DNA from: Numida meleagris
Lineage: Eukaryota; Chordata; Aves; Galliformes; Numididae
Direction of reading: 5' to 3'
Length of the DNA stretch: 64,000 nucleotides
Assembly: GCF_002078875.1 (NCBI RefSeq)
Contig: NC_034412.1
Span: forward strand, 30,676,335 to 30,740,334
Shown in pieces: positions 9,041 through 23,499 of this stretch. Position 1 is the stretch's first letter. Each line of letters starts with the position of its first letter. The position numbers and the translations under genes were made by a program. The notes beneath the pieces were generated by a model, which saw nothing but the letters and a program-made list of their open reading frames with translations, made no database searches and was not told the DNA's origin.

Positions 9041-12000
9041 CAACTATTGGAAGTAAGTTTTTATGTGACAACCATCCTGATTGAAATAGAAGAAACAAAG
9101 TGAAAGAAATGAAATTTATTAAATTATTATACTTTACTTGAAAGGTCTTGAAGAAATATAGTAAAAAAGTACAATAAAGCTTGAAATTGAATCCTAGAAT
9201 CATTTTCACAGGTATCTGTATTGAAAAAATAAAAAGTTTTGTAATATCTTTTTTTTCTTTGGAATGAAAACAGATTTTAGAATTAAAATGTTTCCAGTGA
9301 CCAATATCTGCCATCTTTATTTCATCTCTGAATCAAACATATTTTAAAACAATACAACAATTAAGCTGGATCTTAAGTCTAAGCCTTATTAATATTTTAT
9401 CTGCAAAGGTTCAAAATGACTTTTAACTTTTATGGTAATAATTTCTTCTTTTATGTTATATATATGAAACAGTTATGTATTAGCATAGGAAAAACATACG
9501 TTTTTCTAGCAGAAAAAGGAAGTTGTATTACAGGATTTGTGTAAGAACTTGCAATGTTTTCAGTGTTGGATAACTAGAGCTTCACTCCCGACAAAATTAG
9601 ATCGATAAATATCTTTCATTTTGTCTATCTGCCTCTTGAAATAGGTAGGCTAAATGCAAGAGCTTGGAGACAAATTGTCACTGCTGAGAAAGATGGCCTT
9701 GGGAGAATGGCGGAGCATGGTTCTTTTAGGCCACAGCCATCAAAGCAGGGGCCTTGCCAAAATATCTGTATGTTGTTCCTGTTTCAACAAGAAATGTTTT
9801 AGGCTACAGTTTAAGCACTTCAAGTATTTGTCATATTTTGGTGTGTAGATGTTTAGAGAACAGATCTGTGTTTTTTCTGTGGTACATCCAATGATAAGTT
9901 ATTTCCTTTTCTCAGTTATGCATACAAAGTAACTTATTTCTAGGAAATACTTGATTACATCACTTGGGCCAAGTGAGAGTAAACTTAGCAAAGATCTGTA
10001 TGAAATAATCTGTCCTGTAGGTACCTTGTCTCATAGTACTTCAAGCTGTGTCATTTCTGTAGGCACACTAGAGATGTGGAGCAGAAGAATATGGTAAAGC
10101 AGTGCATGATGCATTACAGCTGCTTACTTTTTCAGTGTCTTGTTTCTTAATGAATTCCTTCAAGGCATGGTTTTGGCTGGCTTGACATAAGCCTGGGAGT
10201 CAGTTTTTTTCCCTTAATTTGATCTGATCAGTTGCTATATGAAAGCACATTTTACCATGTTCCAAGTAATTGCCCTTGAAAAATAAATACGTGTCATAAA
10301 AAGCTCAAATGCCTCGAACAATATGTAAAGCATCTCCAAAAAGAGCAGGTAGTTTTGTTAAGTGTTCAGCTCCTGCAGTTCCTCTGCTTTTAACTTAAAC
10401 TTCAAAGTAATGATGGTTGAGATGGCACTTCCACTGTCTCAGGTTTGGTTGTATGATTGTAAATAGTAGGTGAAAGTCAGATATGCAGTAATCATTTTTG
10501 TCACTAAAAAAGAGTTCACAGTGGAAACAGAAGATGGACGCATTGAACCTAATGCCCTGAGTCATCGTTATGACTTATTATACTCAATATATTCTGTGCT
10601 TTAATTAAAATAAAATCTTCACCAGGGCTTTTGGATATTTCCTGACAAATTATTTTCTTTGTTTTCTTATATTGCACTACCTTCCTCTTTTCCTGCATTT
10701 TGAATGGAAACCTCTTAAAATAGAAGCTTCTTAATCTAATTGTAATTGTACAACATAAAGGGCAGAATGGAGTATCCTGTTACTTGATTAGACCTTCAGG
10801 GTTCAAATAAATAAAGACAATAGTAATAACAATTTGTGCTCTGGAGTGTTTTAACCTGCCATAGGAAACACACAGTTGAAAACAGCAAAGGTGAAACATC
10901 TCCTTTAGATGGACCAGTGATGCTGAACATATTTAGAGTGGGGGGTGTGCACAAGGTAAGAAAAAGATTGCCGGCAGCGCTGACAGGAAGACTCATATGA
11001 ACTTTTGCAAACATTATTCTGCAAATGCCATTCTAAACAGACATACCTCTATGAACAGTAGGCTGACATTTATAACTATACTAAATAATGCAACAAAAGA
11101 GTTTTCAAGGTTCGTGTGAACCTTTCCACATGCATACTTTGCAGTTTCTTCAATTATTTACTATGTTTAGAAACAACTCAGTAAAACAGGTTTTTGAGAC
11201 ACAAAGCAAATATTAACTGTTGAGTTACATGAACATATTGAGTTTGTGTTGGAGAAATTATGTAAATTCTGTGTGATTTGTGGTTTTTACAAAACAGTGA
11301 AGCAAACTACTTCTCAATTTCTACCAGTAGAAACCAAAGAACTTGATCTATTTTTTCCGAGGCTTAAATATCTGGAACATCACAGTAATATTTCATTAAA
11401 AAGAGAAATGAGTAGCTGATTCTCTATTGTAGTGTAGTAGTGTATTGTAGGCTGTGTGTTTCTTAAAATCAGAATAAAATTTCCTACTTGTTGTGAGCAG
11501 AGCACATAAACCTCAGTGAAATTTTATTGCACTTGATTTTTTTTACTGATAGTGTTATAACTGAGAAGTTTGTTGTGCTGTGTTCATACATAAGAGGCCA
11601 TTACTACCATGCTTTAGTCTGATGAAAGTTAATGAGATATCTACAATGAACTGTTTCATAAAGGGTAAATTCTGTATAGTTTTAATGTATTAATATCACT
11701 TTTTTTGAAAAAAAAAAAAAAGTGAGAGCCTGTATATATTTAGGAAGTACATTAATATGGGCTACAGGGATTTTGTTGATATGTAAGCTATTCAGCTGTG
11801 GTTAGTGCTATTGCAGATTTCCTATGAACTGCTAAAAGTTGGTAAAAAAAAAATTACACATAAATGTTTTCTGAAGAAAGAAATTACAGTAAGACTTCTC
11901 TTTTTTTTTATCTTTCTGTTTTTGAGAACAAAATTGGAAACTATGAAGAATGCGAAACCCTTTCACTTGTGAGCAAGAATATAAATATCATGCCATGAAC

Positions 12001-14777
12001 TATGGATTCAGCATTTGTTGAAGTAAGTCATTCTCAAGGTAAATTAGTCCAAGGTAAAATTTCCATTGCCATGACTGGAGCGCTGACAGCAACACCAACA
12101 CAGCTAATCTAAATGGTTCTAAATGTGTACAGTTTTGTGACATTCAGGCTGCTGTGTACATTGGTCTGCAGCTTGCTAACAGAGGAAATGCTGCTTTCTT
12201 TAGGAGTGGGTGGGCAGCGGGAAGCGGTGTTCTGCTCTTTCCAGAAAGCTTACATCTGACCAATGTCTAGGTCAAAGTAATTGTTAGAACCAGGCCAAAG
12301 TATTCCCACATTACATGTCTACTTAAGAATATTTTGGGTCATAAGTGGGGTTTCCTATAAGCCCCTAAAGCTCTTCAGGCTTTCAGAAAACTTTGTTACC
12401 TGGAAAAGTTTAGTTAAATATTTTAGTAACAGTTGCTGCAGCATTGCTTCTAAATAAAGTAGATCTTGGCTGTTCTTTTAGAACTTGAGATGATCTCAAC
12501 TGTCTTAATAGGTGTATTCGTGCTGTTCATCATGGTATCAACCTTCAATAACTTCTCACTTCCATTCTCTAATTTGGAAATTAGCAATGCAAATTCTGTA
12601 TGGTGTGGCAAGTCTGCCAATGTTACAATGATTTACTAATTTAAAAAATCATTTTAAGGTGTATAAAATATTGATAACTATAAAAAAACCTTAATTATAA
12701 AAGAAGAATTTCCTTTTTGGACAGAGACAAAAGCCTTTTGTAGAAGACATGACAAAAGTCCTGCTTTTTTTTCCCTTTTCATTAATAAATGAAGGAATTC
12801 TAGAGATTGTCTTTTGAGAATTATTACCTTGAAGGCCACTGCTAGGAAGATTTGTTGATTCCTGCATAAAGAAGTGCACTATATCTCTACTAGAAAGATG
12901 TGATCCTTTGCTATTAAGTTTCATATGGACTATAAAAATAAAAATAAAAAAAAAAGATATTATTTCAGAAAAGAGGACTATTGCCCTTTAAGAGGTTTTT
13001 AGAAGGGTTTTGAAAACTACAAGAGTTAGAAACTCATTGAGGATCTGCTCATTTGGATGATCCAAGTACAAGTTTGGAAAAGAATCAGTGTACAAGCTCA
13101 AGCAGATCAAACAATTTTCTGTTGCCTCAGGCAACAGGACAGGCTGGGGTCCATGTCTTCAGAACTTTTGAATTTCTCTTGAATAGCTCATAAACAGTGT
13201 TTTGTTTCATGGTAACTTTTTAAAAGAGATAGATTTTCTACTTGAATTTTTATCAATATCAGAGGGAAAGGATTTCTAAATATTCAATGGCTTCCCCGTA
13301 TCCCTCAACTCTCTGTGTAACAGAATACATCAGAGCAAAACCCAGAAACCATCCTTTCCAGAATATAATAGAGTGTGACTGCTAATAATCATGTATCTTG
13401 GATGCTGAAATGGTTCTTTAGAATTCTTAGAAAACCTGTGAGTATCCCTGGGGAAGATGTAATCTGTATCAGAAAATCCAGTAATATTTACCTCAGATCC
13501 TTGTTGTCTTGCAAGATAGTCTTTATAACATAAGTATTAGATACGTGCAGACGAGGCTTAGTGTCAAGGATTAAAATTTAGTTGTGCAAACAGATTCTTT
13601 CTCATGTTTCAGGGATTTGTAGGACAAGACTCTTTTGTAAGCCAAATTTGCTCTCCACATGAACTGTTCTGGAAATTCAACAGAATTATATTATAACAAA
13701 GTTTTCAGCTGTAACTGTAGTATAATATGAAGTAAATTATTTAAATTGAAAGCATAGAGTGGTCAAAACTAATGGAGCTGACCACTGAATGTAGGTCCCA
13801 ATCTGCAAAACAAAGTGACTGTACAAGTAAAACAACAGAACATAATATAGAGTTTGGGTATGAATATTTAAGACATCCAAAACTATTTTATTGTAGTATG
13901 CTATGTTGGATCAATAAAAGAAATACTAATCTTTTGCGAACGTTTCATGTTAAAAAGTTGTCTGAACTTTTTCTGCAGTGAGGAAGGAGTGCAAAGTAAT
14001 TTTGCTGATAATGGGTGCATGTTAAGTAAGAAAAATATACCAAAACACCTTCTTCATTTCCTTAACCAGTCTGCTATTTCCCAATGTTGCACTTGATATT
14101 TCTGTCTTAGCTAGTGAATACAAGATTTCTTAAAATGAAAGTTAGGTGGTTGAAATGAACTGAAAGCATTCAGTTTACTACAAACGATGTAGGACAGCAC
14201 AGTGACCTCCTGAGAATTTTTTTTTAAGGAATTAATTTTCTTAAGAATTAGTTCAGATGGCTGAAGGCTGTGTCAGATTCTTTATGTATATGCCTGATAT
14301 TTGCACTCACTCTAAATAGGCAAAGAAAAAATAAATAAACAGTAACATGACTATCGGTTTGTGAAATGTCAGTTTTAATTTCTTGATTGGCTCACCAATC
14401 TCTCCTCTTCCAAGAAAGGACAGTAAGGGAAAAGCAACAGTTATTTTTGACATGCCCTTAGGTAATTATATTCTTCTTCATCACACAAGAATGTGTATGC
14501 TTGACTGAACAATTCAGAAATTAAAAGCTGCTGCACTTATTTGAAAGGCATGTTTTCTTTTGGGGTTTGTGCCACCATTTAGAATGACCTTTGTCTCATT
14601 TTAGCTATGATTCTCTCTTGGGGAATCAAATAGGATGCCTTCTTTTAGCATTATTAATGAAGATATAGCTGATCAAAAGTACAGTAGCGTATTTTAACTT
14701 CCAGTTAAAAGTTAATTTTAATATAGAAGACAGGAGTAGCACATGAGAGGCAGCATCATACAGGGCTAATTTGCATG
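9041..14777. other. AT-rich single-copy sequence
   Basis: No gene or mobile element is recognised. It contains short A runs, for example around 11708-11722. The open frames here (such as 9654-9848, 10796-11014, 12691-12924 and 13772-13981) are short, have no motifs and look like chance. Confidence 0.5.
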
Positions 14778-15120
14778 TTAGAGCACACTAGGCCCCAGTG
14801 ACAGTTTCACCCATGGACATAGGGTGATGTGTGAGGTGGCTATTGGGGCTTGGTCTCTGTGGTGTAATATCACCTTGTGTGTGTGCCTTGGGGAGCTACC
14901 AGACATCAGATCGAGGCAGGAGCACAGTGACCAGTGGCTTTGGTCACATCTCCATAGGAAGGGTATGATGAGTCCACTCTTAGAGGAGGAAGGACTCCAA
15001 CTTTTTCTTTCCTCTTCTGGACTTCTTGCTGTCATCAAGTTTGGATGCCCTGAAGTTTGCCAGTTCCGAATCATCAGCAAAACCTCTTTCTTACAGACTG
15101 CAGAGGATGTAATTAACTAG
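14778..15120. other. Moderately GC-rich block open on both strands, unidentified
   Basis: About 100 codons are open on both strands over the same interval (minus 14778-15080, plus 14824-15120), in sequence richer in G and C than its surroundings. I see no splice-site pair, signal peptide or known domain in either translation. It could be an old repeat remnant, a noncoding conserved element or chance. An octamer-like ATTTGCAT lies just upstream, near 14769. Confidence 0.25.
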
Positions 15121-18100
15121 TTCAAAAGCATTGCTTTTTGCTGGGAGATGAATGAGGATGAAATTTGTCAAACAGCTGTCAGACATGAGACTCAAATTTA
15201 GGAATGTAAATCAAAATTGTTATTATTTTTTCAAGGAGGCTAGGCTCACACTTTCTGCTGCAGCTGTACATGCTGCGGGTGCCTCCCTGACCAGGAAATG
15301 AGGTTGCTATTGTTTAAGTGCTAAATGTGCACTGCAGCAGTTAACCTTACAGACCAAAATTTGAAAATACTGGCTGAGGCTCTCTAAACAGCAAATCTTT
15401 CTGTTTCTCATCTTGTACTCACACAACTCTTGTAATTATTCAATTAAAAAAAGAAATAATGATAATCACCTTCTCCACCCCAGACATGTGGTACATAATT
15501 CTTGCTTGTCATTGGGCTCTTGTATTTCCTCCTCATGATACTGACAAAATTCACATTAGGTAATATTTCTGAGGAGTTATTGCATTCTCAGCTTGACAGA
15601 GAGCGTTAAGTTTTGTGCTTGCTTGTTGAAAGATTTTTTTTTTCATTTAAGGAAAATTAATTTGATCTTTGTAGCTCACTAGTTTTCTAATCTCCAAAGC
15701 CATACTATCACCAGCTTAAAATAAACTACGCACTGATTGATAGAATGGCAGGGAAAAGTTTTTCTCATTTGACTGGAAATGCATCCTTTGCCAGAAGTGA
15801 GCCTGTTTTTTTTTTAACCAGCCATTTCTTTTACTAACATTTTATTCCACTTAAATGTTAAGAGATTTGTTTCTGTACTGTTATGCAGGGTAATAGCTTA
15901 CTACTGCTTTTCCTGTGTTAGTATGCTGCATGTGCAGAACTGCTTGAAGTGAATGTTTACGAATATATGTTCAACACTGTGTATTTGATAAAAAAAATTG
16001 GAAGTCAGACCCAGATATATATGTAGAATAAAGCATTTTGCCTTCTGCTAGTTCAAGGTGTTATCATTTATCTGCCTCACCACATAGCAAGCTTTGCAGG
16101 AGTCTACAGGCAAATCTTTACAGCTGGCTTTCTGTTGTGTTCCGATTCAGATCTAAGCTTTTAATGCATCTCATCTAGAATGCCCTTTATCATGAGGAGA
16201 AAGAGAGAGATGACTGCTTTGCATTTTTTAGATGTAATATGTTTTGGGATTTAAAAATGAGACCAAAATCTCTTGATAACTGCTGAGCATACATGAAGCA
16301 GGAGGGAGGGAGGAGAAAGCTTGATATTAATACAGTAGCTAAAACTGCAGATAACCTTTGGAAAGGAAGAACTATGTAACACTTAAAATAATATATTTAA
16401 ACAGACCACCTTTTATTTTTGATGTTAGTGAAATGAACGAGTTTTTGAATTTAAGCCTGATGAAACATATGACTTCTCAGCAGAAGTGAGAAATATTTTC
16501 ATCATATCCAGGTAGAAAATTGATTTTTACTTAGTGTAAGATGATGTGTAGTATTTCTTTAAATCTATAGGAAGAAGCGTAATGCATCTCCTCATGCTGT
16601 ACAAAAATCAATTTACCAAAGCAGAAGGAAACTTAAGTATATTCTAGACTGTGAAACAAAGTGGAAACAAAGCAGTTCTGGAGATAGCACTTTGTACTAA
16701 CTGCAATAAGATTTATTCTAAATTTGTAGAGGAAAGCCTTTTTTCACCCTTGATTTTAAGCAATAAAATTAAAAAAAACAAAAGCAGAAAATGTGCAGTG
16801 AAAAAATAACAGGAAAAGAAAAATAATAATATTTTGAATTAGAAATAAAAAGGATGGGAAAAGAAAGTGCCGACTAGAAAGAGGAGACCAGATACATCAG
16901 TACCCCTACTAATGCGCTTTTTCATGCTCTCTAGAATCTGCATAGCATCTACTGAATTAGGAAGAAAGTTGCACGAAGAGATACTGGAGCACTGATGTTC
17001 ACTCCTTTGTGCTTGTGCTGTGCATACTAAGGGCTGATCCAGCTCTTAGTTTTCTAGACTTCACTGCTGGCTGCAAATCGTAGATACTGTTCATACCAGA
17101 ATTTCAATGAACAGTAACTAAGTCGGAAACCAACATACTTGTTGATGCTGGCAAATTAAATGCTCTTTACTGTTACTATGTGAAGAAAAAATGACTTTCT
17201 ATCCAAAATAATGATTGAATTGTTCCTCAGTCTACCAAAAATGAATACTGTAGTTCACTTTCTATGTGCTTCCTAAACTTATTCTGATTATTACAGATTA
17301 TATAGCCTCAAGAAGCACAAGACAGATAGCTTTCTTGGCTGCCTGTCAACACTCTCGTAACACCAACATTTGAGCCTGTTTGTGCCTGAAGAGGATGGTC
17401 TTCTAGAGCATATGGAGGACATCTCATGGGGTCCCAAGGCCAATGCTCAGGGGAAAAGTAGAGAGAAGAACCCTGGCTGGGATGACGGTGTCTGCTACTG
17501 AGACAGAGCAGAGGAGGTCTCTATGAATGCTGCCTCCACCCATTCTGTCTGCTGGAGCCACTTTGAGAGGTCTGTGTGACGCTTAGGCAGTTCTGCGTGA
17601 CCAGGGCAGCAGCAAGAGGCAAAGCTGCTTTGCATACTGTTGGGCTGACATGTATTTACTTAGTTAACATGCTTTTATGCAGTGCAGCTGTAGGGCTCCG
17701 GAGTTCAGCTTTTGGGGTGTGTCAGAAAAACTATGGCATTATATAGGTGGAAGCTTGTGTGTGGTTCCTGGTAAAGGACTGTGGGGCCTTACTACCACAG
17801 TGCAGATGGTGTTTTTGCTTTTCGAAGAGCTTTTTGTTTTTTAACATTCATTCAAGTATAGCTAATGTCAGGAAGAAAATCAATTAGAATGTGCGCGCTA
17901 TGTTTGTTTTAAATGCTTAAAGCCTACCAGCTCTGAAACACTTGCTTCCTTACATGTGGCTCTTCATATTAAAGAAAGCCATCAGATCAACCGTAATCAT
18001 ATCATAGGATATGATATCACTGCTCATCATACAAATTGACTTCATGTAAGTTTTGTTGGAATGATTTGGGTGGTTTTCTGTCTGTGTGTATAGATAGCTT

Positions 18101-18603
18101 TCCAGGTTACAATCTGTGCTTGTTCAGTGAGAGGTACAGAGTATGCCTTTCTGACAGCTCAGTCAGGTGAACTGCAACATCTCTGAGGTAGAAGAAAATA
18201 TGTTTTGAGAGAGATTGAAAAATGTTGCATTTAATCTTTTCAACAAGAAGCCATCAATCCATTGCCTTTGGGGAGACACTGAGAAAACTTCAGAGTAGCA
18301 GAACATGATTTACATTTGATAGCTTAAATCCAAGAGCAGAGAAAATAGGCCATTATAGTGATGAAACTACCTCCTACCTCCACCGTTACTTGATCTACAA
18401 AAACAATATCTTCTAAGAGGATTGAAGGATGATCAAAGAATCTGCAGCTACATCATTCAGCCTCTCTTTTACAAATTAAAGCCTTCACATAAAATTCAAA
18501 CGTATCTTTTTACCATGACTAGTTAGATACTACAAAAAAACTAATTCATAGCAGTGGGGTTACAGAACGATGTTTCTTCTTGGTCAGTGCTTTATTGGTT
18601 ACA
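15121..18603. other. AT-rich single-copy sequence
   Basis: No gene or mobile element is recognised. A locally GC-richer patch lies at about 17330-17720 without an open frame of note. A short inverted repeat with arms ATCATATC and GATATGAT around a 4-base spacer lies at 17996-18015. Confidence 0.5.
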
Positions 18604-19121
18604 TGTCAACGGTTTACGGGTGTTTGGCCTGATTCCGTAACGAATGGGACGGGGGACCCACGGACCCACGCCCCAGGAAAGGGAAAAAGGGAAAAAAGGG
18701 TAGGGAGATGGGCCTGAGAGCAAAAACTGGCAACAATCTGAGGAGAAACAAACTAATTTACTAGATAAGATACCGGAATGCAAAACAACACACTATAATA
18801 CAATATAATTACAATTTAAGCTGATAAATCCAATACAGCGAGAGAGAATGTCCAAAAATCAAGGTAGGCCTTACTCTACTTCCAACAATAAGATGGCTGG
18901 GGAGCGAGGTGCTGCCAGGACAAGAGACGGGCCGAAAGAGAGAGTGAGGTCTCGTGATCTGCAAGTTCTTATCTTTTCCCTCTGGCCGGAAATGGTAACA
19001 TAGGAGCAAAGTACCATGGGGACTGTAGTAGTCCTTCTCTTCTGAGAACCAGGTACATACACTACGTAACGTTATGATGTGGAATACCAATAACCAAGAA
19101 TCATAAAACCAGGACATTACA
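18604..19121 (-). mobile_element. Solo LTR, ERVL-type, minus strand
   Basis: A 518-base unit begins TGTCAACGG and ends GGACATTACA on the plus strand, so read on its sense (minus) strand it has the canonical TG...CA ends. No internal retroviral sequence flanks it on either side, as expected for a solo LTR left by recombination between the two LTRs of a provirus. GTTAC at 18598-18602 and GTTAT at 19122-19126 may be a decayed 5-base target duplication, although one extra base sits on the left side. A variant AGTAAA poly(A) signal lies at 18757-18762 (sense minus). I recognise it as the LTR type of the chicken ERVL family, and it shares many blocks with the LTR at 4495-4904. The open frames on its minus strand are incidental. 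Confidence 0.85.
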
Positions 19122-22100
19122 GTTATCAAGTCTCACTGCAACAAGATTTCATATCTTGAACTCTTTTTACATTGAGAAGCAGGTTATGTGTGCATTTTTT
19201 ATGCATGCATGTATTTGTAAAACACAATCAGTAGGCTGAACAAGTTACTGCCACTGGAACACCGAAAGATCAGAAGTTTCACTATACTGGTATGAGACAT
19301 CGGTTTTGCTTAAAATTTACCCTTTTAATATTGTATTCAAATTTTTTCCCTGCCTGTTCCATTGACTATACTTATTTTAAACCTGTACAAATTCTGAATT
19401 CATATATTGATTTCTATTTTAAATTCTCTTGCTGAAAGTGGAGTCCATACAAAACCTATAGAGGACTTAAATTCATATGATTTTATATTAGAATGGTAGA
19501 ATTGTAAAAAAAACCAAACATGACTACCTGATGCTATGGTAGTAATTACTATTAAAAAGGTAATAGAACTTGCTGAAATGAACTGTTATTGAACTACTCT
19601 ATTCTTTATCTGTAGTTTTTTTTCTTAAGATGATAGAAGTTGTGTTGCATGGGCACAACTGTTGGTAACTTTTAAAGGGTAAATTATGTGGGCATATAAC
19701 AATACTGTGTTTGTAAACTGCACTTGTGCTTCCATTAATTAGACTTGTCTACTAGTGTGGCTTAGGGTAGCTGCATCCTTATGGATCATCTCTCTCTCTC
19801 CTGGCTAGGGGATCCAGCAGTTCATAGTTTCCAAGCATCACTGTCAGACTTGGAGGATCTCCTTCCCTGAGAACGTCTGCCTCACCGTGTGGGTACTGTC
19901 ACTTCTGCCCATGCAGACTTTGAAACTGGAAGCCTGAGGTTTGCAAGTAGGAAAATTTTGGCTGGGTTGATTATGTGCCAGTTCAGGTTGGGAGTCTCTA
20001 TGCTTGTTAACACAGAGGCAAGATGTATTCAGTACTGTGAGAACATGGCAATGATGCTTTTTGGGCTACAAAGTATAGAATTACTTGTTTGGGTCTCAGT
20101 CAGCTCAGGGATCTTTTTGATGCTGTGTAGACATGACCGAATGAGGGTGTTTTTTGGTAAAATATGCTTTAAATCTTTGCAAAGTCCAGTCTGGAGTGAG
20201 TTTTTTTAGCTCATCTGGGCACACAAGTATTTTTACATTTTTTGTGCTAATATTTTATAAATGTGATCGCATATATGCAGTTTTATAACTGACTCTGATT
20301 AGAATTGAGAAGGCTCATTTGCTCAGGCCTAATGTTCTTCCTTGTCTTTCAAAATCACTGTTAACTTGTAATTAACATTGTTTTCTGCATTATATAGCAT
20401 ACTGAATTTGCTGTTTAGAGTGGAAGAACCAGCACAAATGATGTCTCTTAAATTGTAATTAACCTGACTGCATATTAGGAAAAGCTTTTAAAAATTTCTG
20501 TCTGATTTTGACTTGCATCTTCATCTCTGAAATATTTCAGATTATTCAGTCTCCCATGTGTCCTTATTTCAGTAAAGCTCTATTTTTTTTTTAACATCAC
20601 TCTTCCCCTTGAAACCTAGTCTTTGAATATCAATGAACAAAATAATGCTTTTGATTGACAGCTGTAATTTAAAAAAAAATCTGTTTCAGGGAATTGTTTG
20701 AAACGGCTTGGAATATTTGCTTTCTTAAGATTCAACACCATTTCTCACAAATGATACAATATTTCTTAAGAGGTTTACCTTGTTCAAACATTGTTAAAAA
20801 TATAAATAAAATAAACAAAATGGATTTGAAGTTACTGGGTGCCAGTAATAGCTTTTTGTCTTAGATGTGAAACAAATATGAACTTTACCTAAACTGTTGA
20901 TTTTTTTGAGGTTACACAAAATGACAGTTATATTCCTATGCTGTTCAATACAGATTTGTCTGGCTTTGAGTTTTGGAGTCAAGGGGCAGCAAGTGATACC
21001 TTTTGTGTTGCAAAGAAGTTCATTAATTGGGTGGGACAGTTATTGGTATTTAAAGACATAATTCTTGAAGACAAATATTAATAGGGGTAAAAACCTGAAG
21101 GAATTCCAAACAAAAGCTTTTTGAAATAGGCCAATTAAACAGTTTGCACGATTCAATAAATAATGCTACCGATACTGAAATGGTGGATTATTGATGTATG
21201 CACAGATATGGGCCGTATCCTGCCAAATATTTATACGGAGAAATTAATCCTCATGGCACAACTCGACTGTTAAGTGAGTCTTCAGATTTCGTTTTCCAAG
21301 TAGTCATTTCTATGCAAGTAGCTTGAAAGAAACTTTTGCACCATTAACTTACCCTGTTTGCTCTTGGTCTGAGGCAGATTTATGTAGGAGAGTGAGATGC
21401 CCTTGAATAGGGATGGCCAAAAAATAACCAAAACCAGGTAAGTGTGGACTGTCAGCAACTCAGGTTGTTAGAGCTGTATTGTCCAGTAGAAAAAATCAGT
21501 GTAATGTCCACTCTCAAAAGATTGCATAAGCTTGTTTACATTTCACAGATGATAAATTTTTAAGAAGTCTTTAAATGTTTTTTTAATCTCAATTTTTATA
21601 GAATAGCAAAATGAAAATATTCCCAATTGAATGAATACACAAACTCTTAAACAAGGTCAGTGGGAAGTGAGCAGGAATACAGAAGTAATTAAAGGACTTG
21701 AGGAATGCAAGTATAGTTGGACCTGCTACCCATTTCTGCTATTCTTGCTATTCTTTCCCTTCTGATGTTGTGAAGTAAGTAACAGTCATCCTGCCTGTCC
21801 AGTCCAAGCTGAAGTTTTGTCTAGATATTCTGACCTTCTCCTTGCTTTGCATGCACATTTTGCACAATATGAAACTGTTCTCATTTCACACAGAATATTA
21901 GTGAAATGACTTCTCTTATGCTCTTTTTTTTTTTTAGCCTATTTGATTGTACTGCCCTAGCTTTCTAAAAGATGTGGTAGAGATCTATGCACTACTGGAA
22001 AAGGATTTAGTGAACTTTTGATGAAATTGCTGAGTTAACCCATTATTTCTAAACCTTAGAGAAAGAAGTATAACATTGTTTTAGAATAATTCTGGTTTTG

Positions 22101-23499
22101 TGAGTCCTCAAAGATTATTTGTTTCAGATAGTTTATTCCTACTTACATGAGCTAATTCTTTCTTTTTATTTTTGGAGAATTGAGCACAGTATGCTAGAGA
22201 TCTGGTATGCTGAGACTGAAACAGTAATTACAGAGTCACTATGCAGAGCCTTGTGATATGATACCCTCACTGTGAAGCATTCTGTTTTGTCAATAAGCTT
22301 ACATCAATACTTGGCAGGTTATTCCTGCAATTTTAATGTTTCAGGCTTATACTAGACAAAGTCAGTAATACCAAGTTGGAGCTGCTTTGCATCTGAAATT
22401 GACAAATCCTATTTTGAAAGCATGCATGAACATGAGGATCAAACTTAGATTTTAACATTTACATTTTTTTTGCCATTGGGAAGTGTCTGATCCACTTCTA
22501 ATTTACCTGTTGTTAATTTCCTGAATGTTTTATAATCCCTTGCAGCTGAGATGTCCTCACCACTGGGGAAGCAATTAACAAAATCCCTGACTGGAGTCTA
22601 TGAAGCATCTGTTAAGGAAGTATAAAAGGTTAACTTAAATCCCAGCACACAGTTGTCAGACTAGAACAAATCAGCATGGAGAATCACCTGGAGGCACCAC
22701 AAGGTTAAGGAGGAGCATATGTATGGTAAAAAGGTTGTTTGTGACTAGCAGAATTAATTTTTGAGGATGAGAAGGTCAGACGTGCAGAAATGAAGGCTGT
22801 CTGTGATGAGCAGAGATTGTTTTTGGCTCTGGATTTCACCTGGCAAACGTCAATGTAGATTTCATTGGTACGTCCAAACTGAAAAAGCTTAAGGTTGTGA
22901 TTACAGAAGTGCCAATAAATGTTGTCTCCTTAGTATCAGGTTCAGCGGATTGATCAGATTGATGCTTAAGAAAGCTATTTCTTCTTTCCTTACCTAACAG
23001 TATAAGCTCTTTTAACCCTTCAAAACACAGTCCTTCTGTCTATGTCATGTCAATGCAAGATGTTTTTGTATCAACGTGTGATGCACTTACTGTCTAATTC
23101 ACATATCTGGATATGATAGGCTCTGTATTTGTTATAACTGACAGTGTCTTTGTTAAATTAATCAAGCATTTAAATGTATGATAACTGTAAAATGTTGGAA
23201 ACATTCAGATTGGATCTTCACATGATATAAATAAGCATTATTCTTCTATTGCTACAGTTGATTAAGGTAGATATATATTACCACATACTCACTTCCAGCT
23301 GTATCCTATTGTAAAGCTTGATTCCAAGACACTTGGTTGATATCCAGAGGATGTGTACTAGTGTGTGATTTTTGTCCAGACTGTGTTCTACATTTGTTCT
23401 GTTTTGTACTTAACACTTGCATGTATTTTTTTTGAAGAGTAAACACTCACGCATTAGTGTATGTATGCTAGCAGAGCTGGAGCTGGCACAACAAAAATG
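19122..23499. other. AT-rich single-copy sequence
   Basis: No gene or mobile element is recognised. A 106-codon plus frame at 19889-20209 lies in slightly GC-richer DNA; it has no motif, no recognisable homologue and no convincing splice context. Short T runs occur, for example near 21926-21937. Confidence 0.5.

Noticed and set aside
8751..9314. 187-codon minus-strand open frame
   Set aside because: Its middle is a phenylalanine/cysteine run produced by the (CAAAA)n repeat, the rest is AT-driven, and no motif is present.
17330..17720. Possible exon in GC-richer patch
   Set aside because: No open frame of useful length and no paired splice sites.
18809..19129. 106-codon minus-strand open frame
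   Set aside because: Lies within the solo LTR; LTR sequence has no such protein and the frame is incidental.
19889..20209. Candidate 106-codon gene
   Set aside because: No motif, no splice context and no family recognised; length is within what chance gives in 64 kb.
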